A DNA stretch of 14,444 bases. It comes from Terriglobus sp. (GTDB taxonomy: Bacteria > Acidobacteriota > Terriglobia > Terriglobales > Acidobacteriaceae). Of the stretch, positions 6,804 to 14,419 are shown piece after piece. Under the pieces are notes generated by a model. That model was not told where the DNA came from, made no database searches, and was given only the letters and a program-made list of their open reading frames with translations. Made by a program: the position numbers and the translations under genes. The DNA lies in assembly GCA_023265355.1 (NCBI GenBank), contig JAHFTZ010000011.1:1-14444 (forward strand), in the 5' to 3' direction. Each line of letters starts with the position of its first letter. Positions within the stretch are counted from its first letter, which is position 1.

Positions 6804-7985
6804 CTAGCTCCGAAGGAAGAGTGCCCTGCGAAGCGTGCGATTCATCTCTGCCACCTGCAAACGGCGTGCAGGATCTGCCATAAGGCGCTCAAGCATGTGG
6901 CTTATTCCGGCGAGACAGAGACCGAGCAGAAACCCGAGCGCCACGAAGATCAAAGTAATCTTCATGCTGGGTGGCCAGGTAATCGGCAGAGGAAGATGAG
7001 CCATATCGACGACGCGGACATGGGGCGACTGGTAAGTCGACTGCAGGCGGGCTTGCTGAAACTCAGAGGAGAAGGACGTCAGCAGGGTGCGGTGATACGT
7101 CACGTCCGCCAGCCGGTGCTGATATTCGAGATTCGTCGCCGGTATATCGTTGGTCTGCTTGCCGTTGAAGCTCGCTTCCATGCGACGCTCCTGCGCTGAA
7201 AGCGCAGCGATCTGCGTCCTCAGGCGAATCACTTCGGGATTCTGTTCGGTGGCGCCCGAAAGAAGGGTGGAAAGGGCCACCTGCTGCGCCGTAATCTGCG
7301 CCTTCACGCCCGCGATCGTGGAAAGCTCCATCGAGGTCTGGCTCTCGGGCTGGACAACTCCGGTCTTCTGCTGCAGTTCGGTCAGCCGCTCTTCAGCTTT
7401 TTCCAGGGCCTCCCGCTCCTCGTTGACCTGGCTCTCATAGAAGGCGCGCCGATGCTTCGCCGCATCGAGATTCATGCGGTCATTCAGCTCTTGCAGCGCC
7501 TGTAGATAACCATTCGCGATGGCGACGGCCCGCTCCGGTTTCACGTCGGTGACCGAAATAATGAACATGCCATCCGCGGATCGTGCGAAGGTAGCCTCAC
7601 TTGCGGCCTTTCTCTGAATGGCCCGTGGCGTCATGTTGGGAAAGAACGATTCCAGGTGCTGTCCACTGACGAGAAGCTCTGAGACCGATTCGCTTTGCAG
7701 AAGAGAGATAGTGGGATCGGTCTGCCTGCTGAAGAAGAGATTTCCGGTCAAGCCGTTCGCGTTATCCTGCGATTCCAAAAGGAAGGTGGCGTGTGCCCCA
7801 TAGGCTCTTTGAATGAACAGGGTGACAATGTACGCACCAATCCCCAGGGCAAGAGTGCAGAAAAGAATCAGGCGAAGATGCTTGAGAAAGATAAGACCTA
7901 ACTGAAGAAGATCGAACCCCTCCTCGCCATTCTGTACGTCTGGCTGAGGTAGGTATTCACCGGATTGAACGTCGTTCGTGGACAT
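6804..7985 (-). CDS. Wzz/GNVR-family polysaccharide co-polymerase (chain-length determinant), no kinase domain
   Basis: The protein (393 residues) probably sits in the inner membrane with a large periplasmic domain and controls polymer length and transfer to the export protein. It has a short acidic cytoplasmic N-terminus, membrane segment 1 at about 38-58, a Wzz-like domain with a long coiled coil (about 165-275, heptad-rich KAEERLTELQQKTG and neighbours), a GNVR-type segment (about 287-315, EYQHRLADVTYHRTLLTSF), a proline-rich LPLPITWPP (331-339) and membrane segment 2 at 342-364. The C-terminal tail after that is about 29 basic residues. There is no Walker A or B motif and no tyrosine cluster, so it lacks the BY-kinase domain found in Wzc or ExoP. 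The start ATG (7983-7985) has AAAGAG upstream. It follows the export gene by 34 bases and precedes the ligase-like gene by two. Confidence 0.92.
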   Translation of the reverse strand: MSTNDVQSGEYLPQPDVQNGEEGFDLLQLGLIFLKHLRLILFCTLALGIGAYIVTLFIQRAYGAHATFLLESQDNANGLTGNLFFSRQTDPTISLLQSESVSELLVSGQHLESFFPNMTPRAIQRKAASEATFARSADGMFIISVTDVKPERAVAIANGYLQALQELNDRMNLDAAKHRRAFYESQVNEEREALEKAEERLTELQQKTGVVQPESQTSMELSTIAGVKAQITAQQVALSTLLSGATEQNPEVIRLRTQIAALSAQERRMEASFNGKQTNDIPATNLEYQHRLADVTYHRTLLTSFSSEFQQARLQSTYQSPHVRVVDMAHLPLPITWPPSMKITLIFVALGFLLGLCLAGISHMLERLMADPARRLQVAEMNRTLRRALFLRS

Positions 7986-8019
7986 CGATCTCTTTCTGAA
8001 GGCCGAACTGCACCACTGG

Positions 8020-10494
8020 CTACCGCGTAAGGATGACCGCGCCGAGCAAGCCGATCTGCGTCACCGAGTTGACGACGGTCGAGATGACGGCCAGATCGCG
8101 GAGCAGGCTTCCTGTCTTGATCTGCGGTGGAACGACAACCGTGTCTCCGGCAAAGATCGGAGCATGGTCGAGATTGCCAAATTGCTTGGAGATCACCGAG
8201 CCGTCCGCGCGGATGACGAAGATGCGGGATTTGTCTGCCTGGCGGTCCGGCCCACCTGCGATATGGAGGTAATCCTTGACGCGGTGCCCTGGCTCGAAGA
8301 GGAACGCATTGGGCGAGAAGACCTCTCCCTGCACCAGGACGGTGGATGGTCTCCGCGAGATCACGAAGCGGTCCCCGTCCTCGATGGCCATGTCGGGAAT
8401 GGCATTCACGCCAATGTCATCCGGCTTCATCTGGAGCACGATGCGTCCCGTCGCGCGAAGCTGTCGCAGACGGGCTACCGATTGGCGCGACGGCGCAAGC
8501 GAGGCTGCAATTCCATCGGCGGCATCTCCTGTGCTGTTCGAGATGGCCCTTGCAGATTGCGTATTGATCTGCGCTTCAAGGGAGTCGGCGTACTCGCTCA
8601 GGCGTTGCTGCTGGATGCGGCGTGTGGACTCGCGCGTGAACTCGGAGGCATACAGGAAGGCGTCGGGCGTAAGTCCACCGGCGCGCTGGATGACCTGGCG
8701 GAGCGTCTCACCAGGCATCACGCTGTAAACACCTGCGGAGACGAACTCTCCTTCGAGATGAATGAAGCGCGTCTGATGCGCGGAAGGAACGCGAAGGTCG
8801 GTCTGCGAGAAGATCGTGACAATATCGCCGGGCTGGAGAGCGAGGTTCTGTGATTCGTCGTTACGCAGAATCAGGTCGCCGAGGCGGAACGGCAGCAGCG
8901 TCGTATTGAGGCCTTCGGGATCCTGGCGTTCAATCACAGCATAGTCCCAGTTGATGTCTGGAGCAGGCAGAACGACGTCCGTCCTGGTCGTGGTGTTTGC
9001 GGTAGAGGCGGTCGTGGTCGAGGATGGGCCGTTCAGGTCTCCGGTGATCGTCCCGCCGCCCGAGGTGATGCTGCTCGCGGCGTTGCTTCCCCTGGAACTG
9101 GGGGCGGCTGCGGTGGCGGACGTGGTATTGAGCCCGGTGTCCACGAGGTTGGTGGAGCTGGTGTTCTGGCCGAGCGCGGTCACGGAGCGGTAGTAGGCAC
9201 GAGTGATCAGGGTATCTTTGTTGGGAATCAGGTCTCGGACGCGCATGCCCTCATGCCATGTATACCGGCCTGGGTTAGCCACATTGCCGCGCAGTGTGAT
9301 GGTCTCCCGGAAACGGTCGGTGATAGAGCCGATGGAGACAATATCGCCGTTCTTAACCGGGAAGGCAGCAGGGGAGTTGAGATCGACGTCCCGGAAGGCA
9401 CGCTCGCGATGTTCATAGATGCTTTCAACCCGGACCAGGGCGGAGGACGCAACGACGCTGACTCCGCCAGCCAGTTGCAGAAGTTGCGAGATCGAGACTT
9501 CGTTCCTGAGTTCGAAGATCGCGGAGGTGCTCACGCTCCCGGTAATGGCAACCTGTGGACCGATCTGCGGGATGAAGATGACATCGCCGGGTTCAAGGCG
9601 AACGTCCTTGCTCTTGTCTCCGCGCAGAAGAAAGTCGTAGAGATCAAGCTCCGTGACAACACTGCCTGCACGGCGCAGTTCGATGTGCCGCAGACTACCT
9701 GTACCCGAGGGGCCTCCTGAAGCGAAGAGAGCGTTGAGCAGGGTGCTCAGGGAACTGACGGTATAGACGCCGGGACGGCGCGCCTGCCCGACGACAAAGA
9801 TCTGGATGGAGCGCAACTCCCCCATGCTGAGGTTGAGCTCAAAATTCCGGTAGACCCGTCCGATCTGCGACCGGATGTAGGGTGAAAGCTCCGAATAGCG
9901 CAGGCCTGAGAGGTGAATCGGTCCAACGTCGGGAATCGTGATGTTCCCCAGGCGGTCGACGATAAAACTGCCCTCCCGGTTCAACTGGCCGGTGGTGCTG
10001 ACACGGATTTCATCGCCGGGGCCGATGACGTAGTCGCCCGTGACCGGCACATTATCAATCGGTGCGAAGGTCGAGGGTGTATCGGAAAAGAGGTCCGCGC
10101 CGAAGACGGGAAGAATGCGGCCTGCGGTCCCTGAGACCAGAACCTGAAACTCGGTGGGCGCTACCTGCTGTGCGGTGTTCGACGTCTGCGGCTCGTTCGC
10201 GTTGTTGTTGCCGCGATTTTGCCGCTGCCGTCCCGAGTTCTGCGTCTGACGGTTGCCCCAGTTCCTGTTATCAACAGAGTTATTAGTGTTGTTTACAGGA
10301 GTCTGCTGCGGAACGTTTATGGGCGCCGTCGTTTGAGGAGCCGCCGACGGGGTGGTGGCCGCTGGAGCCGCCTGGGCCATCAGGTATCCGGTCGAAAGGC
10401 AGAGCGCGAGAGCTGCACCGGCGTGGCGGGCAGCAAGAGGTCGCGTGGATTCGGAGACGACCTTGGAGAAGAGGCGTGCTGCTCGGAGAGACAT
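8020..10494 (-). CDS. Polysaccharide export protein with Poly_export and multiple SLBB domains
   Basis: This is the Wza/KpsD-like channel or periplasmic conduit that carries polysaccharide to the outside. From the chosen ATG (10492-10494) it has 824 residues. A long basic n-region plus the hydrophobic stretch AGAALALCLSTGYLMAQA (25-42) looks like a signal peptide. Next are an Asn/Gln-rich linker (67-107), the Poly_export motif DYVIGPGDEIRV (154-165) and about five SLBB-type repeats beginning near 229, 313, 397, 575 and 717, each with a V-x-G-x-V-x-x-P-G-x-Y or related pattern. A Ser/Thr/Gly-rich insertion (about 443-506) splits the third and fourth. The end (797-824) is hydrophobic and may be the membrane-spanning helix. 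An in-frame opening to 10602 would place the signal peptide 36 residues inside, so I reject it. No lipobox cysteine follows the signal peptide, unlike classical Wza. It heads the minus-strand cluster. Confidence 0.93.
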   Translation of the reverse strand: MSLRAARLFSKVVSESTRPLAARHAGAALALCLSTGYLMAQAAPAATTPSAAPQTTAPINVPQQTPVNNTNNSVDNRNWGNRQTQNSGRQRQNRGNNNANEPQTSNTAQQVAPTEFQVLVSGTAGRILPVFGADLFSDTPSTFAPIDNVPVTGDYVIGPGDEIRVSTTGQLNREGSFIVDRLGNITIPDVGPIHLSGLRYSELSPYIRSQIGRVYRNFELNLSMGELRSIQIFVVGQARRPGVYTVSSLSTLLNALFASGGPSGTGSLRHIELRRAGSVVTELDLYDFLLRGDKSKDVRLEPGDVIFIPQIGPQVAITGSVSTSAIFELRNEVSISQLLQLAGGVSVVASSALVRVESIYEHRERAFRDVDLNSPAAFPVKNGDIVSIGSITDRFRETITLRGNVANPGRYTWHEGMRVRDLIPNKDTLITRAYYRSVTALGQNTSSTNLVDTGLNTTSATAAAPSSRGSNAASSITSGGGTITGDLNGPSSTTTASTANTTTRTDVVLPAPDINWDYAVIERQDPEGLNTTLLPFRLGDLILRNDESQNLALQPGDIVTIFSQTDLRVPSAHQTRFIHLEGEFVSAGVYSVMPGETLRQVIQRAGGLTPDAFLYASEFTRESTRRIQQQRLSEYADSLEAQINTQSARAISNSTGDAADGIAASLAPSRQSVARLRQLRATGRIVLQMKPDDIGVNAIPDMAIEDGDRFVISRRPSTVLVQGEVFSPNAFLFEPGHRVKDYLHIAGGPDRQADKSRIFVIRADGSVISKQFGNLDHAPIFAGDTVVVPPQIKTGSLLRDLAVISTVVNSVTQIGLLGAVILTR
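8977..9168 (-). repeat. Ser/Thr/Gly/Ala-rich low-complexity insertion within the export protein
   Basis: Residues about 443-506 contain mostly Ser, Thr, Gly, Ala and Asn with no predicted secondary structure. They interrupt the region between the third and fourth SLBB repeats. This length of disordered sequence inside the tandem SLBB region would form a flexible loop or hinge. A strain-variable length would be expected if it arose by slippage. Confidence 0.6.
10174..10296 (-). repeat. Asn/Gln-rich low-complexity segment within the export protein
   Basis: These codons encode residues 67-107 of the export protein, almost entirely Asn, Gln, Arg, Thr and Ser. It lies between the signal peptide and the Poly_export domain, so it would be a disordered periplasmic linker. 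The reading frame stays open and codon use does not change, so it is a real part of the protein and not a frameshift. Confidence 0.7.
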
Positions 10495-10513
10495 TAGATA
10501 CCCGCTCAAGTCT

Positions 10514-10519
10514 AATATA
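10514..10519 (-). promoter_or_regulatory. Possible -10 element for the polysaccharide cluster
   Basis: Read on the minus strand this is TATATT, 19 bases upstream of the export gene ATG, in the most AT-rich part of the gap. The hexamer 16-18 bases further upstream does not resemble TTGACA, so an activator or another sigma factor would be needed. A start about seven bases downstream would leave a very short leader. The assignment is tentative. Confidence 0.25.
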
Positions 10520-10564
10520 TACCTATTCAAAACAGCTACTTCCGAACCCTGCTGCCGAAGCTTC

Positions 10565-10580
10565 CCGATTCCAATTCGGC
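10565..10580. promoter_or_regulatory. Imperfect dyad, copy 1 of CCGATTCC-N3-TCGGC
   Basis: The 16 bases CCGATTCCAATTCGGC match a second site at 10793-10808 (CCGATTCCGAGTCGGC) at 14 of 16 positions. Each has CCGA and TCGG arms around a short centre, as an operator for a dimeric regulator would. This copy is about 70 bases upstream of the export gene start. No known regulator is assigned. Confidence 0.35.
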
Positions 10581-10665
10581 ATGAACCTCTGCCCTGATTC
10601 AAATTGCGGCATGGCTAGCATCTTGCAAAATCGACGGACGCCTTCCACGGGATGCTAAATCCGAT

Positions 10666-10700
10666 ACCCCCTCGGCAGATACGTTGTCTGCCGAGGGGGT
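10666..10700. promoter_or_regulatory. Perfect 14-bp inverted repeat with seven-base loop
   Basis: ACCCCCTCGGCAGA (10666-10679) and its exact complement TCTGCCGAGGGGGT (10687-10700) flank a seven-base loop TACGTTG. The stem is GC-rich and would be very stable in RNA. Neither strand shows a T-run after it, so it does not look like a standard intrinsic terminator. It lies upstream of the receptor's TTGACA box and about 170 bases upstream of the export gene, so it may insulate the two units, form an operator, or be a relic of a mobile repeat. Confidence 0.7.
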
Positions 10701-10742
10701 TCCAAGTTAGGAACTTTGGTGGAGCTTCGCAGCGGAAAGGTC

Positions 10743-10772
10743 TTGACAGGTTCGTGTCCCGAAATAACTAAT
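10743..10772 (+). promoter_or_regulatory. Predicted sigma-70-type promoter for the Oar-like receptor gene
   Basis: A perfect TTGACA (10743-10748) is followed after 18 bases by ACTAAT (10767-10772), which matches four of six bases of the -10 consensus. Transcription would start near 10779, leaving a leader of about 130 bases before the receptor ATG. The strong -35 box and position make it the best promoter candidate in the gap. The weak -10 leaves doubt. Confidence 0.45.
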
Positions 10773-10780
10773 GGTCGCTG

Positions 10781-10820
10781 CAAATTGCCAGGCCGATTCC
10801 GAGTCGGCTATATCAATTTG
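10781..10820 (+). promoter_or_regulatory. Compound hairpin at the predicted start of the receptor mRNA; contains dyad copy 2
   Basis: CAAATTG (10781-10787) pairs exactly with CAATTTG (10814-10820). Inside it GCCGA (10792-10796) pairs with TCGGC (10804-10808) around loop TTCCGAG, with internal loops CCAG and TATAT. The inner part is the second copy of the CCGATTCC-N3-TCGGC motif. If the promoter at 10743 is right, this structure lies at the extreme 5' end of the transcript and could protect it or take part in control. At the DNA level it could equally be an operator. Confidence 0.4.
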
Positions 10821-10897
10821 CCAACGTCAGAGGTCATGGCGAAATCAGTGGGCTGACTCTACGGACACAGCCCCGCCATAGATGATTTAGGCACTTT

Positions 10898-10904
10898 GGG
10901 AGGA
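10898..10904 (+). promoter_or_regulatory. Strong ribosome binding site of the Oar-like receptor gene
   Basis: GGGAGGA lies four bases before the ATG at 10909. It is the best Shine-Dalgarno match in the window and fixes the receptor start, suggesting high translation, as expected for an abundant outer-membrane protein. Confidence 0.8.
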
Positions 10905-10908
10905 CTAG

Positions 10909-13900
10909 ATGCGTAACATTTTCAAGAGCTGGGCTTCGTTCCTGCTCCTACTCACCATGACTGTGGCTGCTCCGTTTGCAGGGGCGCAGAGTAGCTTTGG
11001 ACAGATAACCGGAACCATCACCGATCCTTCGGGGGCATCGGTCCCCGGAGTTACTGTGACCATTACTTCGGCAAACACGCAGGCGAAGCGAACGGTAACC
11101 ACCGATAACGATGGAAATTACATCGCCACAAACCTTCCCATCGGAACCTATTCGATCTCGGTCACGCAGACGGGATTCCGCACGGCGCAGCAGGCGGACA
11201 TTACCATCTCCGCAGACGCAAAGGTTTCGTCCAACTTTGCACTCCAGCTCGGTCAAACCAGCGAAGTGGTCCAGGTAGAGGGTGGCGCTGTGGAAGCGCT
11301 GAATACTACCTCGGGCGAACTGGCGCGCGTGATCGACTCCAAGCAGGTAGAGAACCTCGCGCTTAACGGCCGCAACTACACGCAGCTGCTTACGCTCGTG
11401 CCGGGCGCTGTCGTCACCAACCCCGATATCTTCTCGGTAACGACCTCTCTTGCTTCCACCAACCAGACGATCAATGGCAATCGAGGCGATACAGGGAATC
11501 TCACCGTGGATGGCGCCTACAACCAGGTGGCCGGATCGAACGGTTCGTTGATGAACAACGTCGGCCCTGACTTCATTCGTGAAGTAAAGATCGATACCTC
11601 GAACGCCTCTGCAGAGTTCGGTCGTACCTCCGGACCTTCGTTCAACATTGTGACGAAGAGCGGAACGAATTCCTGGCACGGTGGAGCCTTCGAGATCCTC
11701 CGCAACAATTATTTTGATGCCACAAATTACATTGCAAAGAGAAAGACGCAGTTGGTCTTCAACGACTTCGGCTTCTTCCTCGGCGGACCGATCATCAAAG
11801 ACAAGCTCTTCTTCTTCGTTGGAGAAGAGTGGAAGCGCCTTCGCCAGCAGGCCGTCGCCTCAACCTTCACCGTACCGACGACCGCCATGCAGAACGGCGA
11901 CTTCTCCGCTGTCTGCACCAGCACCTCGACGAACGGCACGCCGAATACCTTCGTGAACGGTGTCTGCTCTTCGACCGCCGGACAGCTTTACTATCCCGGT
12001 ACGGCAACGCCCATTCCCTCCAACAACATCGCATCCCTCATCACGCCGGACGGACGCGCGATCGCCAACGTCTACAAGACGATCGCCAATGCCGGACTCA
12101 GCTTCCGCGACGGCGGTATCCCCAGCAACAACCTCACGCTGGCGCCCTCCAGCCCGCTGAACTTTCACCAGGATCTGGTTCGCTTCGACTATGTCATCAA
12201 CGAGAAGCACACCCTCTACGGTCGTTGGATCCATGACGCCAATACGCTCATCGATCCCTTCGGAACCTTCTCCAACGCGGGCATCCTGAACACGACACCC
12301 ACGACCCGCAACCGTCCCGGACAGAGCTATCTGCTCTCTGAGACTTGGGCGATCCGTTCCAACTTTCTGAACCAGGCGCAGATCAACACCAGCTGGGCGG
12401 CACAGCGTATTCCTCCTGCGGGAGATAACTGGAAGCGCGAGACGTACGGCTTCCAATACAACAAGCTCTATCCAGGAGCTGGACCCTATCCGAACGGTAT
12501 TCCTATCGTGAACGTCACGAACTACGCTCCCTTCCAGGGACCGAACTTTGCACTGCAGTCTCCGTCTACGGACATCCAGGTTGCAGACAATGTGACCTAC
12601 ATCAAGGGCAACCACAACTTGAAATTTGGCGGAGTCTACATCCGCGACCGTGTCGACCAGAACGGCCGCTCAAACTACACCGGAACCGCCACCTTCAACG
12701 CCACACCGACGTCCAGCAACTGCCGTGCGGCCAGTGGAAACACGACCTGCTATGCACTTGCCGATGCTTTCCTCGGCAACTTTCAGAGCTACCAGGAGGC
12801 CAGTGCGGATCCTATCGGACACTTCCGCTTCAACCAGGTGGAGTGGTTCGCGCAGGATAGCTGGAAGGCGACGCGCAAGTTGAGCCTGGAGATGGGGCTT
12901 CGCTGGCAGTTGATCTCTCCTTTCTACACACAGGGCAACAACGTCTCCAACTTCGACGCTGCGGCCTACAACCCGGCAAATGCCGTGACAGTGCTTCCGA
13001 ATGGACGTCTGACACCGGGCGTGGGCAATCCCTACAACGGCCTCGTGCGCGCTGGGGATGGAGTACCCGCAGACCAGGTAAAGCGTGTGCCGAATGTGAA
13101 CACGGCCATCTTCCCCTTGATCCCTGCCGGTGCGCCGCGCGGTTTCTACAACATGAATGGAGCCTTCGGTCCGCGCTTCGGATTTGCGTATGCAGTCGAC
13201 AACAATACGGTCATCCGTGGCGGTATCGGTCTTTTCTTCTACCGTCCGCAGGGCAACCTGATCTTCAGCCAGTTGAATCTTCCTCCCTTCCTGCAAAACA
13301 CCCAGTTCGACACGGGTAACCTTTCGACGATTGGAAGCCTCGCTGCAATCAACACGGGTCTTCAGGCAGGCATTAGCGCCATCGATCCGACAAACCGCAA
13401 TCCGTCCACCTGGCAGTACAGCTTTGGCTTCCAGCGTCAGCTTCCGAAGTCCATCCTCTTCGAGATGAACTACGTCGGTAACGTGGCCCATCACCAGCTT
13501 CGTCAGCCGAACGTCAACTTCCCTGACCTTGCTCCGGTGGTGGCCAACGCGAATGGCTCCAACGCCATCTCGTCGACTAACTTCTTCAACCCCTACAAGG
13601 GATATACCGCCATCAACTCCAACCGCTTCGATTCGAACTACAACTACAACTCGTTGCAGATGTTCTCGTCCAAGCGTGCTGGCATCGTGACCTACACCCT
13701 TGCTTATACGTACTCCAAAGCACTGGGCGATTCGAACGGAAACAACACTACGCTCGAAAACTGGCGCGATCTCAACTACAACTACGGCAACCTCTCCAAC
13801 GATCGCCGCCACGCCTTTGTGGCGACCTTCGTCATCCAGGCACCGGAGTTTAGAGGTCACAACTACCTGATTCGCGAAGTGGCGGGCGGCTGGCAGATCA

Positions 13901-14349
13901 GCGGCGTCGCTCGTCTTCAGAGTGGAGCCTACTTCAACGTGCAGGCTACCTCCAGCCTCGGTCTGGGAACGGTACGTGCGGATCGCGTCCCGGGAACGGC
14001 GATCTACAACACAGGTAGGGCTGGTATCGACGGCTACATCAACAACAGCACCAGGGCGGGAAATACAGCGACTCCCTTTGCTGTGACGCCCAAAACCGTT
14101 GCCCGCTTCGGTAACTCCGGAACGGGTGCGGTCGTCGGTCCGGGCCTTGCGCAGACGGATGCCACTCTGTCGAAGTTCTTCCCTATCACGGAGCGTGTTC
14201 GCGTCAAGTTCCAGGTTGACGCCTTCAACGTTCTCAACCGCACCAACTTCTCTGGCGTAAACCTCAACGTCAGCAACTCCAACTTCGGCACCGTCTCCGG
14301 TGCCTACCCGCCGCGTCAGCTGCAGCTTGGTCTGAAGGCGTTGTTCTAG
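10909..14349 (+). CDS. Oar-like TonB-dependent outer-membrane receptor with carboxypeptidase-regulatory-like domain
   Basis: The 1146-residue protein is a large outer-membrane beta-barrel of the Oar/TonB-dependent type, which takes up or senses a substrate using energy from TonB. A signal peptide (1-26, ending AGA before Gln27) is followed by a carboxypeptidase-regulatory-like beta-sandwich (about 33-115, ITGTITDPSGASVPGVTVTI ... NLPIGTYSISVTQTGF) and a plug region (about 118-250: VVQVEGG, RVIDSKQVENLALNGRNY, LLTLVPGAVV). The remaining 900 residues are rich in Tyr, Asn and aromatic-ended beta strands, and the end FNVLNRTNF...PRQLQLGLKALF has the C-terminal phenylalanine needed for barrel insertion. 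I see no clear TonB box, which is usual for this family. No SusD-like partner is adjacent, so a classical polysaccharide-utilisation pair is not supported. The substrate is unknown. It stands alone with its own ribosome binding site, promoter candidate and terminator, divergent from the polysaccharide cluster. Confidence 0.93.
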   Translation: MRNIFKSWASFLLLLTMTVAAPFAGAQSSFGQITGTITDPSGASVPGVTVTITSANTQAKRTVTTDNDGNYIATNLPIGTYSISVTQTGFRTAQQADITISADAKVSSNFALQLGQTSEVVQVEGGAVEALNTTSGELARVIDSKQVENLALNGRNYTQLLTLVPGAVVTNPDIFSVTTSLASTNQTINGNRGDTGNLTVDGAYNQVAGSNGSLMNNVGPDFIREVKIDTSNASAEFGRTSGPSFNIVTKSGTNSWHGGAFEILRNNYFDATNYIAKRKTQLVFNDFGFFLGGPIIKDKLFFFVGEEWKRLRQQAVASTFTVPTTAMQNGDFSAVCTSTSTNGTPNTFVNGVCSSTAGQLYYPGTATPIPSNNIASLITPDGRAIANVYKTIANAGLSFRDGGIPSNNLTLAPSSPLNFHQDLVRFDYVINEKHTLYGRWIHDANTLIDPFGTFSNAGILNTTPTTRNRPGQSYLLSETWAIRSNFLNQAQINTSWAAQRIPPAGDNWKRETYGFQYNKLYPGAGPYPNGIPIVNVTNYAPFQGPNFALQSPSTDIQVADNVTYIKGNHNLKFGGVYIRDRVDQNGRSNYTGTATFNATPTSSNCRAASGNTTCYALADAFLGNFQSYQEASADPIGHFRFNQVEWFAQDSWKATRKLSLEMGLRWQLISPFYTQGNNVSNFDAAAYNPANAVTVLPNGRLTPGVGNPYNGLVRAGDGVPADQVKRVPNVNTAIFPLIPAGAPRGFYNMNGAFGPRFGFAYAVDNNTVIRGGIGLFFYRPQGNLIFSQLNLPPFLQNTQFDTGNLSTIGSLAAINTGLQAGISAIDPTNRNPSTWQYSFGFQRQLPKSILFEMNYVGNVAHHQLRQPNVNFPDLAPVVANANGSNAISSTNFFNPYKGYTAINSNRFDSNYNYNSLQMFSSKRAGIVTYTLAYTYSKALGDSNGNNTTLENWRDLNYNYGNLSNDRRHAFVATFVIQAPEFRGHNYLIREVAGGWQISGVARLQSGAYFNVQATSSLGLGTVRADRVPGTAIYNTGRAGIDGYINNSTRAGNTATPFAVTPKTVARFGNSGTGAVVGPGLAQTDATLSKFFPITERVRVKFQVDAFNVLNRTNFSGVNLNVSNSNFGTVSGAYPPRQLQLGLKALF

Positions 14350-14371
14350 AGCGAACTGAATACAGACAGCA

Positions 14372-14401
14372 AAAAGGAGCAGCCCGCGGGCTGCTCCTTT
14401 T
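14372..14401. terminator. Palindromic intrinsic terminator after the receptor gene, usable in both directions
   Basis: The 30 bases form a perfect palindrome: AAAA, then GGAGCAGCC, a CGCG centre, GGCTGCTCC and TTTT. The stem is GC-rich with an A-run before and a T-run after, so transcripts from either strand would end in a hairpin plus U-run. It begins 23 bases after the receptor stop codon. Such symmetrical terminators commonly separate convergent genes, which fits the possible minus-strand gene end at 14420. Confidence 0.9.
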
Positions 14402-14419
14402 GCTTGGTTCGTATCCCTC

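Larger units (their letters stand above)
10495..10908. promoter_or_regulatory. Divergent intergenic region between the export gene and the Oar-like receptor
   Basis: This 414-base stretch contains no supported gene. It must hold promoters for both the minus-strand polysaccharide cluster and the plus-strand receptor. Structured elements in order are an AT-rich -10-like box near the export gene, a dyad at 10565-10580, a CAAATTGC at 10600-10607, a perfect 14-bp inverted repeat at 10666-10700, TTGACA at 10743, and a compound hairpin at 10781-10820 containing a second copy of the dyad. The rest shows nothing I can name. Confidence 0.75.

Noticed and set aside
6013..6807. 264-codon plus-strand frame opposite the ligase-like membrane protein
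   Set aside because: The Lys/Asp/Glu/Gly-rich translation is the antisense image of a hydrophobic protein, which commonly yields charged shadow frames.
10495..10602. 36-residue N-terminal extension of the export protein
   Set aside because: It would place the signal peptide inside the protein and cover the AT-rich promoter-like box; the ATG at 10492-10494 gives a normal secreted N-terminus.
10826..10857. GTCAG...CTGAC inverted repeat in the receptor leader
   Set aside because: Five base pairs separated by 22 bases is expected by chance at this composition.
11860..12615. 251-codon minus-strand frame inside the receptor gene
   Set aside because: Same reason: shadow of the receptor coding frame with no recognisable motif.
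12670..13860. 396-codon minus-strand frame inside the receptor gene
   Set aside because: It is antisense to a well-supported TonB-dependent receptor; the long opening reflects codon bias of the real gene.
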